This document shows positions 25,950-38,629 of a DNA stretch of 64,000 nt, piece by piece. Where the stretch lies: contig NC_051138.1 of NCBI RefSeq assembly GCF_014839805.1, positions 8,244,983 through 8,308,982 of the forward strand, in the 5' to 3' direction. The notes under the pieces were generated by a model. The model made no database searches. It had not been told where the DNA came from and saw only the letters and a program-made list of their open reading frames with translations. A program made the translations under genes and the position numbers. The stretch comes from Manduca sexta (Eukaryota; Arthropoda; Insecta; Lepidoptera; Sphingidae). The stretch's first letter is position 1, and every line of letters begins with the position of its first letter.

Positions 25950-26762
25950 ATAAATAAATAAATATTATATAAAGCTGAAGAGTTTGTTTGTTTGTTTGTT
26001 TGTTTGTTTGTTTGTTTGAACGCGCTAATCTCAGGAACTACCGGTCCAAATCGAAAAATTCTTTTTGCGTTGGATAGCCCTTTGTTCGTGGAGTGCTATA
26101 GGCTATATATCATCACGCTATACCCAATAGGAGCGGAGCAGTAATGGCTCATCTTAGGAAATACCGGTCCAAACTGAAAAATTCTTTTTGCGTTGGATAG
26201 CCCTTTGTTCGTGGAGTGCTATAGGCTATATATCATCACGCTATACCCAATAGGAGCGGAGCAGTAATGGCTCATCTCAGGAAATACCGGTCCAAACTGA
26301 AAAATTATTTTTGCGTTGGATAGCTCTTTGTTCGTGGAGTGCTATAGGCTATATATCATCACGCTATACCCAATAGGAGCGGAGCAGTAATGGCTAATCT
26401 CAGGAACTACCGGTCCAAACTGAAAAATTCTTTTTGCGTTGAATACCCCTTTATTCCTGGAGTACTATAGGCTATATATCATCACGCTATACCCAATAGG
26501 AGCGGAGCAGTAATGGCTAATCTCAGGAACTACCGGTCCAAACTGAAAAAATCTTTTTGCGTTGGATAGCCCTTTGTTCCTGGAGTGCTATAGGCTATAT
26601 ATCATCACGCTATGACCAATAGGAGCGGAGCAGTAATGAAACATGTTGCAAAAACGGAGAAAATTATTAGTTTTGAGAGCTTCCGTTGCCTGCGCTGCGT
26701 AAACGGTTAAAGTTATGCAACAATGATGTATGACGGGATTGTTCCTCTTAAAAAGTTCTAAA
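25950..26762 (+). mobile_element. Helitron-type repeat with an internal tandem array
   Basis: Starts with a (GTTT)n microsatellite (25984-26018) joined to GAACGCGCTAATCTCAGGAA, a common lepidopteran dispersed-repeat head. The body is five tandem 123-bp units, followed by a TGTTGCAAAAACGGAGAAAA segment. The left end is obscured by AAAT repeats, so the boundaries are approximate. Confidence 0.55.
26025..26638 (+). repeat. Tandem minisatellite, five 123-bp units
   Basis: Units start at 26025, 26148, 26271, 26394 and 26517, each beginning CTMATCTYAGGAA and ending AGGAGCGGAGCAGTAATGG. The spacing is exactly 123 bp each time and the units differ at only a few positions. Units 2 and 3 share GGAAATACC, while units 1, 4 and 5 have GGAACTACC, which suggests stepwise duplication within one element. 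Confidence 0.95.
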
Positions 26763-26949
26763 AAATATATTATAAAACAAAGTCCCCCGCTGCATCTGTC
26801 TGGCTGAACGTGTTAAACTCAAAAACTACCCAACGTATTAAGATGAAATTTGATATGGAGATAGTTTGAGACCCTGGGAAGAAGAAGAAGACGGAAAACT
26901 TTAGCCTGAAAAACTTTATAACGCGGGCGGAGCCGCGGGCAAAAGCTAG
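26763..26949 (+). mobile_element. Short non-autonomous Helitron 3' end
   Basis: Ends in a GC-rich hairpin (CGCGGGCGGAGCCGCGGGC, 26922-26940), then AAAAG, then CTAG at 26946-26949 followed by T. That is the Helitron arrangement of a hairpin about 5-10 nt before CTRR, inserted ahead of T. It abuts the tandem-array element. Confidence 0.65.
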
Positions 26950-27250
26950 TAAATAAATAAAAGGGAAGCCGGTAGGAATAGGTTGTATGGAAGTTTCGCC
27001 ACTAAAGCCCACTTTACCTTTATTTTGTGAATAGGCGATTAAAGAGTCAACAGCGATGAAACTTTGTTTTGGTGTTTGTTACTTACAATCATAGATCAAC
27101 CGACTTATTATTTAGATCTTGTTCAGTGCTTAAATTTTATCAAACAGATATGAGTAGTGTGACGTCCGTGTTTTAACATAATCATTATTACTAAAACAGC
27201 AAGCCCGCACGATCTGTGATAAAGTATACAGTTATATGTAATGATTTCTA

Positions 27251-27471
27251 ATGTTTACACGAATGTTAGACATTAATAAAACTATTTTACGGATTTGATG
27301 ACGGTTTTTGTTTTACAATTTTCTCTCGACGTTTTGAACACTTTGCAGCCTTCGTGGTCATCGGCCGGTCTGAGTTGTTGGACATCCGACAAGTCACAAT
27401 TACAATATCTACTTCCATTTCAAAATTAATTAGCCGTGGAGTGTCTTGTAGGGATCTCACCAGGTCAAGAA
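27251..27471 (-). mobile_element. Penelope-like element, 3'-terminal fragment
   Basis: Matches the 3' flank of the Penelope-like element at the right edge: GTTTACACGAATGTTAGACA, then the GGCTGCAAAGTGTTC block, and a trace of the frame's last codons (GAGTGTCTTG). The fragment is degenerate and has no coding capacity. Confidence 0.7.
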
Positions 27472-30400
27472 AGATAAAACTGCGACTTATTAAAAATGTG
27501 TAGGGTACATAATTTCTTTTCGACCGGATTGGTATAATGTCGTTTCATGCAAGTTGCAAATAGACCCACAGTCGAGTAATTGGTCATGTTTATGTAGGAA
27601 CGCTCTTCTGATTTCGCTCTGTGTGATGTACGAAACAATTTAATGTGTCGGTGTTTACTCGCACTAAGCTAGGTTTAATCTCATGGGATGCCATTGAGTT
27701 TGTTCAGATAATTAACAGAGGCACTAAAGAGGATGTTAATAGATGTATAAGATTGATGACGGGAGCACAAAGAAAAACACGAACTCATGCATCAATCTCA
27801 CTGTCGTATACGACGGCGTTGCGGAATTTTGGCGCCTGTTTTTCCTAGGGTAATGAAAAATTAACAACTAATTTACACTGGTCATTTTTTGCACAGAGAT
27901 AAAGAAATCTACGTTAGGCATAAATAAAAGCGTAATTAATTAATTATATGAATTCTGTAGCAGAGTATGCCGATATCATTAAATATTGTAGGTTTTATAC
28001 TGCGCATAACATTTTTTTATATTCATAATTTACTAAACCATGTTTATGAAAAATCCTTTTCGTTTAATTTTGTCGTGAAAAAAAAAGAAGAGCTTGTGTT
28101 ATTGAATTTTTAGTTTACAGTAATTTTTTTTAACTCGTCACGAACATAAAAGGAACGTGTTCCTGTAGTCAGTAATAGTATTTATGCACCGTTATTGTTT
28201 TACTTTTTGTTGTTGAAATATTGATGAATGAAATAAGTACTGTTGATTAATAAAAAAAAAATCTTAGATGGAAACGGCAGTGAGATCGTTGCTCAGGAAA
28301 ACAATAAATAGGAATATTCGATTTGTGGTTAATCTTTAACGATTACTCGAAACGAAATTGGAGTAGTTACTATAAAAATACATATCGCATACATATAAAT
28401 ATGTTACGCTTTCGAAGTCGCGAGCAAAATTGCAAAATATGAACCAAACAAAGAGTTCTAAGATTATAACTGTTTGATGACTTAGGAACTAAATAAATTA
28501 TACTTAGTGTTAAATAATCCCATACATTGAATTATTATAAGAAATCAAACTAGAGGTGTCATCGTATTCAAGGTATTATTATTAAGGGGTATTTCTACAA
28601 GTTCTTTACTTTCACTATGTTCATAAAAATAATTTTTGGATTTTTTAATTCTTTAAATACTTTTTCTTGTTCTTTTAATTATTACTCTTGGCCTAGGTAT
28701 ACTGTCATACATTTACCCGACAAACTGCTACTGGATGTTTCGGATAGCTAATTTGGTTTAAATTCGTGCCGAAATGATAAAAGAATATGTGCCTACTACG
28801 CATACTGGAATGGCAATCAAAGTAATTTGCCCTCTACTCTGAGCCCTCTACTCACAAAAATAAATGAATTAAAGTGATAAAAGTTCAACCATGCAGGTCG
28901 TATTTAAGACTCATCATGTCGTATTGAAACTGTAAACAAAGCCCTTAATTAATATAATGTCAAGATAAACAAAATACGTTCCCGTTTTCATTATGGTTCT
29001 CCTACCGCAATCCGTCTTCTGGGTGAAGCGTGCAGCTAATTTGTTTTTGTCTCTACAGTCGAAGATGTAGAGATATTTAGAAATAAAATTATGATTAAAG
29101 ATTGATTTAAACGAAATATTTAATACGACATTTACAGAATGCTGTAGTTGTTAAATAAAAATACGTGCCTCATTCCAGCTTCAAGTATCTTATTTCTAGT
29201 AGTTACCTATTTAAATAGAAGAGAGTCAAGGTAACCTAATTTTTGTTGTATAACTAAGCTGTAAGCTAATATTTTCTTCATTAAAGTAAGTATAAAATAC
29301 AATAGTAGAAAGAGTTTTCGAATAGCTGGGACACGAAAAATATTTGTCATAATTTGTCTGCGCAATAAATTTTACCGCCGACCAATTATTTATATCTTCT
29401 CGGGTAACTGAGACTTGCTTCTCGAGAACTGAGAGCGTCTTAATTTATGGACACTTTCTTTCCAGCCGTTGTCTTATATTTGAAATATGAATATGTAGAC
29501 AAAGTGAATTTTAAATTATTGAAATTATAGGGAAAGTTTTTTTATGTTTGTGGGATACCATATTATACTATTAACAACGCAGAAACGTTTCTTTGAAGAA
29601 TATTTGTTTTATTTGGATAATAAATTTTTATATTTGCCAGAAATAAGTAATTACCTTAAGAAATTTAAGCTTCTTAGAGGAGCTTTTAATAGGAATAGCG
29701 AAGGCAGAGTAAATAATCCTATTAGAATAAATATTTATTGACTATTAGCAGAGGTAAGTACACACACTACATCGAATGTATAACAGTAACATTATTTTTG
29801 CTACTTCTCACCGTTATGGAAAATATACACTCAATTCAATGAATTCAATCATCAATAAGTTGATACATGGCGAATCAGGGAAAAAAAACAAAAAAAATCA
29901 ATATCATATACTTATATGTTCGAGATTCAGCTTATTACTGTCTTCATAAAGCAGCTTGTCTATTTTATGTAGCAGAGCCGAGGCTACGCCTCAAGCGGGG
30001 GAGGCTGTAGGCTCCATCCTTTTCAACAGCTAGTCGAGACTATGAAGGATTTGGATGTGACTTAAATGAGAGCGGTTTATATAAGGAGGTACAGGGAGTA
30101 TTCATATTTGGAGTTGCAGTCTCCTTACAGAGGTTACCACTGTGGCGTGGTTTATGATGTATGCATAAATTATGTAAATCTGATTATTCCACTTGGTGAT
30201 AGAAGCCACAACGTTAAAGCTTAAGAACGCTATCATTAGATCAATATTATGACAGGCGGTTACGGTACAAAAAATACTGCCATATTGTATCGAATATATA
30301 ATATAGGCTTTCATGGCAGTGAATCACCACTCGCCACTGCAAAGGGTGCGCACCCTGCCCATGTGGTGCTTCATCGTGAAATTATGACTTTGCTACGTGC

Positions 30401-31400
30401 CCGATATTTTGGATGAGATAGAAATACCTTTCTATGTCACAATGCCAAAATTACTGTAAGCTCTGAGGATTTAAGCTGATGTTGTTTTGTACCATTACTT
30501 TTTTACTTATTTGTGCTATTATAATGAAATTAAAATAAAGTAACATATTTGTTATCATGTCATAAAGACACTCGCTCGAAAATACTGGGAAAATGCGCGA
30601 GTAATGAGTATCTTCAATCATGAGGATCCGTTTCAGGTCTGTAATTTGCTAAACCTGGTTTTCGTGGTTTTTTTGTATCGTTAGTATACGTCCATTCCGT
30701 TAGCATGTGTATTCTTCTATTTGTATTCTTCTTTCTTACTGAGTTATTTAATCACGAGAAAAAAATGTAAGAAAACTTGGTGGGTGTGAAACTGCTTCCA
30801 GTTTTCGGCACACACACCTTCCTTGCTCTGCCAATGTCATGCGCGAGGTATGTTTTTGTTGATGCCTCATGTTTTAAACGATGCTTGTATTATATGTTGG
30901 ATACGAGTAAAGGAACTGCAGACGGAGACTACAATCTGAACTCGCCGTATCTGAGCCACTAGGCGCCGTGTCGCGGGAGGAATGTCAGGAATACCTATGA
31001 TGAATATCAGATTTCAAAACATAAAGCGCGAATTGGAAAACTTTATGTTCAGTACGCCCGTGACCATGACGGTTGCAAGGCCTTCGAAACATAAGAAGTA
31101 AAAGTTAAACAAAAAGCAGGATAAAATTCGAGAAATAGTTTTATTTCGCTGTCTAATATTCGCATAAACATAAGAGACAAAACAAACTTTATGTTCTTGT
31201 AGCGAAACATATAACCATAATACTACACTCAACCACTAGGGGCTTAAACATATAAAGCCCATAATTGTATGTATAAAAAGTGAATCATAATTCTTTGCTT
31301 TATGCAAAACGTAACTTTTTATGTATTTCTCGTTAAAAACTAGTAAGTTTTAAACAGCAAAAAGACGTATCTTTTTGCTGTTTTTAATGCGTAATATTTA
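27472..31400. other. AT-rich sequence, no gene seen
   Basis: Only short open frames without recognisable domains. The one at 27645-27848 has somewhat protein-like composition but neither a family match nor splice signals that I can defend. Confidence 0.4.
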
Positions 31401-32063
31401 ACGTGACCATTTATTTTTCGTCTCAAAACGGGACATCGGTATATTTAAATCAAATATAGGTTCTCAATGGAAAAAAAACAACACACGCTTTTTAGAAAAT
31501 TTGTATTTCGGCGGCCGAGCGTTGCACGGATGACAACTCGGAAAATCGCGTTTTCCCGAACAACTAAAAAAATAAAATTAAGAAGCAAAACCTGATCTAA
31601 ATACAAAATTTTATACAAATCTATTCAGCTGTTTCTGCGTTTACTTCTGACGAACATACAAAGCATCCAAACCTTTTTACAAACTTTTGCATTTATAATA
31701 TTATTAAAATAAGATAAGATTAGATAATTATAAATTAAAAATATTATGTAAGATGTAAATGTTCAGTTTTATTTACATTTGTCTGAAGAACAAATTTGTT
31801 TTATTACAGCTGTTTTTTTATATATTGACTTTAGTTATCAACATCGTTTTCAGAACTGGAATCTGTAACAGAGTTTTTCAGATGTCCGCATTTTATTCAT
31901 TAGAGAAAACATTCGTAGGCGTTGTAGTAAAGTAGCAGCCCGGTCGGCTCTTAAATTTTCGCATGGTTTCGAAAAACTGGACAATTTTGGGTCACACCGG
32001 GACACCGGGACAGATTACCGAAAAAAGGGATGGTCCCGTTCAAAACGGGACGTCTGGTCACGT
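31401..32063. mobile_element. Possible TA-flanked non-autonomous DNA element
   Basis: Short terminal inverted repeat ACGTGACCA at 31401 and TGGTCACGT ending at 32063, each flanked by TA. Subterminal AAAACGGGAC blocks occur near both ends but do not align well beyond the first nine bases. The interior includes a Helitron-type 5' signature (about 31620-31702). The call rests on the short repeats and TA alone. Confidence 0.4.
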
Positions 32064-33240
32064 TACTAATATTACACTGCCGTAAATTATTCATCGACGA
32101 CATAAAATAGCGTACAATCTCATCCGAGAAAGATTTTACTGAATCACTTTCACCTTGTTTACTGATTAGTCGGTCCTGTGAATAAGTTAGGCGAGAGGGG
32201 AGCAGGCCAGTAGCTTGGATCCCGCGAAGAGCCGTAAACAAGAGGATTTAATGGCTACGGAGCAGTCGGTGGCACTAAGTGAAAATGAAAGTAACTCCCG
32301 AGAGTACGTTAACTCGTCGGAATTATGACGAAAATGCTTGCGTCCACGTATCACCGCTTTAGACTTGACTACATCGCTTTATGATATTGTTATATTCATT
32401 ACCCTTTCGCATTACGACAATGGACACTATTGGTCTGCGGGCGAACAGTGAAATGTCGTCGACCCTCTCTTAAAAGCTTTCGGTCCGGCGCGTTCAATCC
32501 CGTGTAATAGTAAATAAATGAAAGCTTTCCCAAGTTTTCACCTGTATAATATCGGAATAAGGTCAATATGAAGCAATACCAACAGGTACCGAAGCTATTT
32601 CCTTTATTTGTAGCCTGCTGAGAAGCGAGCACGAAATGCATCGAACGGAGTGAATACGTAAAACGGGTACGTGCCTCTAGAAGAGTGGTGAAGTGACGTG
32701 ACTTTCTATAGAAAGGTGAGCTATGTTGTAGCTAGCCATCTGAATTTGTACCCTTTATCATTGAGAGTCTGTTGTAAGTTAACATTTTCGGCTTTATTAT
32801 AATCCTGAAATGTAGTATAAATGAAACGTGGTTGAGTTCGCAATCAACAGGAAGCCGATATACGACATGAATAACGTTTACATGTACACCTCAGCAAAGC
32901 GAAACTCTGGTAATGATATTTGTGAGCGGAGATTGTTGTAAATAAGTCTCGCGAGGAAGTTTACTATGTCGCAGTTGTGCACGATATTATATTTCGATTT
33001 TAAAAGCGTTTAGTTGTGATATGTTTGCGACGTTTTACATTCTTTATGAAAATCTGCAATTACTGTGCGAACAGTTTTAAAAAAGAGCTCGTATTTTCTG
33101 AATTTTGGATATAAAATTTAGTATTCCCAAAAATATTTCTTCCTCCCAGGGTTTTCAGTTATTTTAATTAAATAAACTAAGTGTAGTAAAACAAACTAAT
33201 ATTCGTGACTGAACACAAACGTTATGATTATATGCTGTTC
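32064..33240. other. No gene seen
   Basis: Moderately AT-rich sequence with scattered GC-richer patches. No domain, splice structure or repeat is recognised. Confidence 0.35.
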
Positions 33241-33660
33241 CGGCAATACCTCTATCTCTCTCTCTCTTTAATCGTTTCCTCAATGCTGAGGAACGTGACC
33301 CATGTTACTTGGTCGATTCTGGACAGCTGATCGCCAGGCATGACGTTCCTCCACCAGATGCAGTGCCTCCGGGATAGTCCTGGCTAGCGTCTTGCTTATT
33401 TGATCAGCCCAACGATGGTCCTAGTCTGCGGCCATGTTGTCTACTCCCCTTAACCTTCCCTAACAAGATAGATCGTTCCAGTTTGTCAGGGTTTTTCCGC
33501 GCCACATGACCGAAGAGCAGGAGACATCTACGGATAACGGTTGTAAACAGTCGCTTTTTTATTTTCAATTTCTCGAGTATTGAGCTGTTGGATCGAAACT
33601 CTGTCCAGCTTATGCGCAGTATTAGTCGGCATTTTAGGCTCAAGTAGACAATACCTACGT
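33241..33660 (-). pseudogene. Non-LTR retrotransposon (LINE) ORF2 C-terminal fragment
   Basis: The minus-strand frame 33643-33404 reads ILRISWTEFRSN, then a block ending LLLFGHVARKNPDKLE, then GKVKGSRQHGRR. This is the familiar tail of insect LINE reverse transcriptases (RISW...FGH.AR...G...GRP). A continuation in a shifted frame (ISKTLARTIPEALHL, then VEERHAWRSAV) and a CT-rich microsatellite at about 33250-33268 close the 3' end. It is strongly 5'-truncated and frameshifted, so inactive. Confidence 0.8.
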
Positions 33661-34174
33661 TAGCCTAAAAATGTCATATTATTTCTATTGTTACATCTAA
33701 ACAATTATAGTTTGGAGCTTGTAAGTGAGTAATTTGTATAAAAACGCACAGGTGATATTTTTCTACACAACAAGGAGAAGGCTCGTCGCCCAAAAAGGGC
33801 ACACTTAGACTGACGTTTTTTCGTAATTTAGTAATACATATTAGAAGACTGTAACTTATTATTATTTATTTACAATTTAATATTTAATAGAAGTTTACAG
33901 TGTAAACCAAAATATTTACATATTGATAAATTGCTAAAATACTTGAACTAATTAGTGCTAATAATCTAAGTAAAAAATTACAAAAGCTATAGAAGTTCTT
34001 ACCTAATTACTTACAAGATGAAATAATGGCAAGCCGTAATAGACATAAGCCGTTACTTATGTTAGAATAGAAATAGAAAATACATAATTTCAACTCGAAA
34101 TACCATACATTCAAGACACCATTATTATTTATTTATTTGCACTTTATACTGACTTAATATCATAGGTATTTCCT
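33661..34174. other. AT-rich sequence, no gene seen
   Basis: No feature is recognised between the LINE tail and the inverted-repeat element to the right. Confidence 0.4.
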
Positions 34175-34178
34175 ACCA

Positions 34179-36152
34179 TAGTCCGGTCAATTTAGCCCAA
34201 AAATAGGGGTAACCTTGCATTAATTCCCAGAAAGCTGAAAATTTACATAGATGTTAGGGACACCATTATTATGAAATTGTGAAAAGTCCCCATCGATCCC
34301 ATATCTGCAAATTTTTTTATTCAAGGTTGCAAAAATGTGTTTTTCGAATTTTTCAGCGAGACGGTTAGTTTTATTAAAAAATATGTCAGACAAAAATTGT
34401 AGATCATGAAATTATCTACAAAAATTGTCCTTACACATTTTTTCATAAAACTAATTTTTGAGAAAAAACAATTACAGAACATTCTTACGCTGTATTCTCC
34501 ATAATAAGCATGGCTAAGCTGCTTATGATATCATTGGGCTTGTAATATAAGTAAAACTATAAGTCTGCGTGCCTAATGCATTCATATTGACCGATAATTC
34601 TGAAAATATGATGTTAAAAAAACGGAGTCCCTAATTTTAATTTCATACACTGAATTCGCTTTCTTCTGTCTGTATATGGTGCTCCAAAAAAAAATTACTT
34701 CCATAGACAAATTACGTTACTTATCTTTTGCAAAACAAACACGTAATAAAAAACGTGTGCAATTAGCTTACCTTCCTCCAACCGCGGCTTCTGCTCACCA
34801 ACATTTTTATCGTGTATATTACCAGGTTAAGGTGTGGCTCGGTAATCCACTAGACCCAGAACAATGGGGTTGGAAGCATGTCAATAATGTATTGGAACCA
34901 ATCCACACGCTTCTTCCACCTGCACCAGAAAACCTCCTTAATTATATTTTTTACAACTGCAAAAAGGGGTGTAACTAAAGATGCGGCTGCAAAAAAGTAT
35001 GCTTATTTTGTTCACTAGCGTGCACCACTTGTCAAGGCCAATCGTGTTCAAATATTGAATCTCCAACAGAAGAAGATTTTCACATCAACGATGAAACAAC
35101 TGATGTATCGCTGTTAGTAAAATTTACGTCAACTCAAGAAGATGAGGAAGAAGAAGGAAATGGAGAGAGAGAAGAAGATGGAGGCGAAGAAGAAGAAATA
35201 ATTAATGACGATAATGATGAATAAAATATGTTTATAACCAAGTATAACGGAACTTGTCGCTCGAGCTGTACCTGATCGACAACGAGCACTCTGACAAGAG
35301 TACAACGACTGAAAAGAAGAAGAATAACCAAACATTAATTAAATTTTACTGTAATAGACCGTGGAATACGCCTACCGGGGAAACTTCATTAAAAAAAACG
35401 CGCTAGGTACAGTATCTCATAGGTGGTGTGGAAACGTGTATAGACAATACAGCGTAAGAAAATTTTGTAATAGGGTACCGGACTCATTTTTGTTCTTTAC
35501 TATTATCAAATATTTACATAATATAAATTATAACACAGAAGGAATTATTAAAATCCGGTAAAAAATCAACAAGTTATAAGTCTTTGAATTTCGGTGGAAG
35601 GGGTAATTAACAAGAAACAGAAAAGAGACGAAATATCCACATGTGACGTCATCGGGAATTACGACGCGTGCGAAAAAAAGAGATGAAGCGATGTGGGGAC
35701 ATCGCGCCCACTTCTGCACATTACAATATTTTAAATATGAATTACTCGCTCATTTTTTAACCAATTGTTATGCAGTTTTCGCTGGAGTGCTTCTTTTTCG
35801 TATTATTAACCATTACATATAGAATAATGTACAAAATCAAGCATAGGCCGGTCCCCTATTGTTTTTTCTCAAAAATGGTCAGTGTTATGAAAAAATGCGT
35901 TAGGACAATTTTTGTAGATAATTTTATGATCTACAATTTTTGTCTGACATATTTTATCATAAAGCTAACCGTTTCGCTGAAAAATTCAAAAAACCCATTT
36001 TTGCAACCTTTGACCTTGAATAAAATATTTTGCAGACATGGGATCGATGGGGACTTTTCACAATTTCATAACCATGGTGTCCCTAACATCTATGCCCATT
36101 TTCAGCTTTCTGGGAATTTTTGCAAGGTTCAATGTCTAAATTGACCGGACTA
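34179..36152 (+). mobile_element. DNA element with about 330-bp terminal inverted repeats and ACCA target duplication
   Basis: Ends are TAGTCCGGTCAATTTAG at 34179 and its complement at 36152. The inverted match continues inward about 330 bp (TTCCCAGAAAGCTGAAAAT, GATGTTAGGGACACC, GACAAAAATTGTAGATCATG). ACCA flanks both sides (34175-34178 and 36153-36156), implying a 4-bp target duplication. The middle holds the C-terminal part of a decayed frame (34676-35224). No transposase catalytic domain remains, so the superfamily is unassigned. Confidence 0.85.
34676..35224 (+). pseudogene. Cysteine-rich C-terminal fragment of an unassigned element protein
   Basis: The frame runs 183 codons with one internal stop (TAA at 34976-34978). 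Before the stop: a KKRVQLAYLPPTAASAHQH segment and a VWLGNPLDPEQWGW segment. Around the stop lies a CXC-like cysteine cluster (YNCKKGC, RCGCKK, FCSLACTTCQGQSC). The tail is strongly acidic (runs of Glu and Asp), ending NDDNDE. Similar Trp-rich plus Cys-cluster C-termini occur in insect repeat-encoded proteins, but I cannot name the family. The cysteines resemble the TSO1/tesmin CXC motif, which binds DNA. The N-terminal part is missing and the frame is broken, so it is not functional as sequenced. Confidence 0.65.
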
Positions 36153-36237
36153 ACCAGTAAACGTAAAGTGATACAGAGATAAATAGACAAGTGCATAAAT
36201 AATTAGGTATTATGAAATAAAGAATAATAGGTATAAT

Positions 36238-36477
36238 TTAAATAACACTTTTTGCTGTAATAAGTGAAAGAAGTGTGTCAAGATGTCGACCTCCCAGATC
36301 TGTTCGGTAAATGCATTTAGAGAAAGATAGCAGGAATGCACTGGGAGTGAACTTGAGCCCATGGTGCCGTCGCCCACGAATAACCCGAACACATAGCTCT
36401 CGTACATAGAGATGGATGCGCTCCAACATCATTGGGTTGTCCATTTTATCGTAAAGAAGCATGTAATATATGAATCC
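36238..36477 (-). CDS. Candidate host exon, unknown protein
   Basis: A good acceptor (CCACTTTTTATGCCAG) ends at 36478. From 36477 the frame stays open for 79 codons to a TAA at 36240-36238. It reads MDNPMMLERIHLYVREL, then RRHHGLKFTPSAFLLSF, then CIYRTDLGGRHLDTLL: amphipathic, charged and protein-like. The DNA is more GC-rich than its surroundings and a second frame is also open, both typical of coding sequence in AT-rich genomes. I do not recognise the family. No strong donor is seen before the stop, so it could be a terminal exon or a decayed one. It is phase-compatible with the candidate first exon at 47273-47323. Confidence 0.4.
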   Translation of the reverse strand, partial: GFIYYMLLYDKMDNPMMLERIHLYVRELCVRVIRGRRHHGLKFTPSAFLLSFSKCIYRTDLGGRHLDTLLSLITAKSVI

Positions 36478-36659
36478 CTGGCATAAAAAGTGGGGTAAGG
36501 GTTACCATTAATTTAAACTATACATTTACTTAGCGTGTGTTTTGCACTATTTCCGATGAGTCATCAACGAAAAAAATAAAACTCTTACATAATGTTCTGT
36601 TGTTCATTTAAGTTAAGAACGTGAAGGAGAGCAATATCTCTCTATCAAACAATCATTTT

Positions 36660-36765
36660 TTTATACTTGCACGGCGAAGTAATTCCACTGCACCTGATGG
36701 TAAGTGGAGTGTTATGGAAAATAGGTAGGTATACCTCTTTGAAACACTCTGTTTGCCTGGCCCTA
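36660..36765 (+). repeat. Fragment of a dispersed lepidopteran repeat
   Basis: GCACCTGATGGTAAGTGGAG within a TGCACGGCGAAGTAATTCCA context is a phrase I associate with repeated sequence in moth and butterfly genomes. Ends and class are uncertain. Confidence 0.35.
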
Positions 36766-38629
36766 AAATTTATAGATGATTGGAAGGCTCTTAGAAATAA
36801 ATATATATCCTTGATCATATACACTCACAGTACCGTAAATCAGGATTACGCAAGATCTTTCACATTCGTATTGAGGTTTATGTACACATATACTAAGTAT
36901 TACTTTTTGACTTTGTTGCTTTCAAGTTTAGTGTTTGGGTAACAATAGCAGCGCGCCACTACAATCTACATAGTTGTCTCTCAATCTCTTGGACGCCGAG
37001 ATTTTGTGTACATGCATACTTCTTGCTCTTTACGTTGGCTCCTTGCATACCAAAGTTCTTTTTCGTTTAACAGCAGCCACAGTAACTGAAACTCAGCCAG
37101 TCTTACTCTGACGTTGCGCCCCTAATATATAGCATTTTTAAGCAAGTGCTTATTTGAATTTAAGTCTTGTTACAGAGAATGGTATAATCCCAGTTTGTAA
37201 GAGTTACTGTTATTGCGGCTCGCAGAAACAACGACGCTTACAGCTGGATGTTTTTAAAGTATTAAATGAAGCCAACTTTGAATACTCTCTGCAGTTTAAT
37301 TGCAATGAGGCATTACCGAAATGGAACGACGTTAAGAAATCAAATATTTTTTAGCCTTAAAAGCTAATTCACTCGATATTAAATGTTAAAAAGTCCAAAT
37401 CCTTATTTTTCGTTGAAGATTGGTGTATTATACAAGCGAGCTCATTGTGCTTCATATTACAAAGGGGAATATTTTAAAGAGGCCTCTACGTTTGTAAGCA
37501 CACGACGACTACGTCCAGTTTTATTCTTAAAAAGATGAATGAAGAAAGCGTACGGCTCGGGGTTTAGATAAAGCATGGTAAAGTTCAAGCAGTCGTATGC
37601 GAGTAGACCGAGTCTTTAAATTACGTCACGTGTACAAATAAAATTCTCGTTTTGCGAGCAGACAACCCATGCGCGGATTTATTGTCCCATGTGGATCCGT
37701 TGAATACGGAGAAATGGGTTTTAAACGTTTTTTTATATTCAAATTACTGTAAACCTTTATGTTTGTGTTCTTGAACAGAACATGTTCTATTTTATATCTA
37801 TTTTTGAAGAATGATTTGAAAGAAAGTGATTTTTCTTAATCATTTCAATTTTCAAAAGTAAAGGTCTATGTTGTCATTTATACGACGAGTACAACTCCCT
37901 TCTCTATGGTCTTCCGCATAGTAAAGGTATTATTGCGTTCACGCGATGGATCTTCCCATTTACCGGATAAGCGTCAAAGAATAGTGTCATGAGTCATCCG
38001 CTAATTCTTATTTAAGCAACTTTCTGTCTGTAATACGAAAATCAAATTTCCCAGACATACTAGCTTCTTACCCAGGTAAGTTTAGAGTTGAAATACCCCT
38101 GGGTAAGGAATTAGATTTAGACACAGTATAAGTTTTATACTAGTAGTCTTGTCCTAAATAAAAATGAAGTTTACGCTAATCACTTGTTTGTGCACGTAGA
38201 AACGATTTGGCGTAGTGTTACGAACGGTAGTCTGCTTATTGTTAATCCATCTGGAAGTTCCAACGTGTTAAAAGCATATCAGGTACGTTAGCGAAATCTA
38301 TACTATAAATTAGTAATTCCTAACTGAGAATTGAATTTAGGGCCTGCCAGTCCCTAGTGGTAATACGCTGATACTAGACATATGCTATGTGACATTATGC
38401 TATGTGATATAAGCGTTATATAGTTTTCGGAAGGACTAAGGTGGATTTAAATGAGTATACAAATTTTCCTTCGCTGGTGATCTGTTAAAGTATGTAACAT
38501 GCTTTTAAGCTAATTTCTGTTTATAACTTGGACTCGGGTGAGGACGCCTGCGTTTAACAGTATAAGGAGTGACGGCTTAACGGGCTCGTACGTCACAACG
38601 AGTGATAAATTATGGATTGCATTGATACA
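36766..38629. other. No gene confirmed
   Basis: A plus-strand open frame at 37154-37354 follows an acceptor-like TTGTTACAG and ends at a stop. It has plausible composition but no family resemblance, so it is left uncalled. The rest is AT-rich sequence. Confidence 0.35.

Noticed and set aside
26025..26638. CRISPR-like regular array
   Set aside because: The whole 123-bp unit repeats with no unique spacers, and the sequence is eukaryotic; it is a minisatellite within a mobile element.
31401..32063. Confident TA-flanked MITE
   Set aside because: Only nine terminal bases match well; kept as a low-confidence element rather than a firm call.
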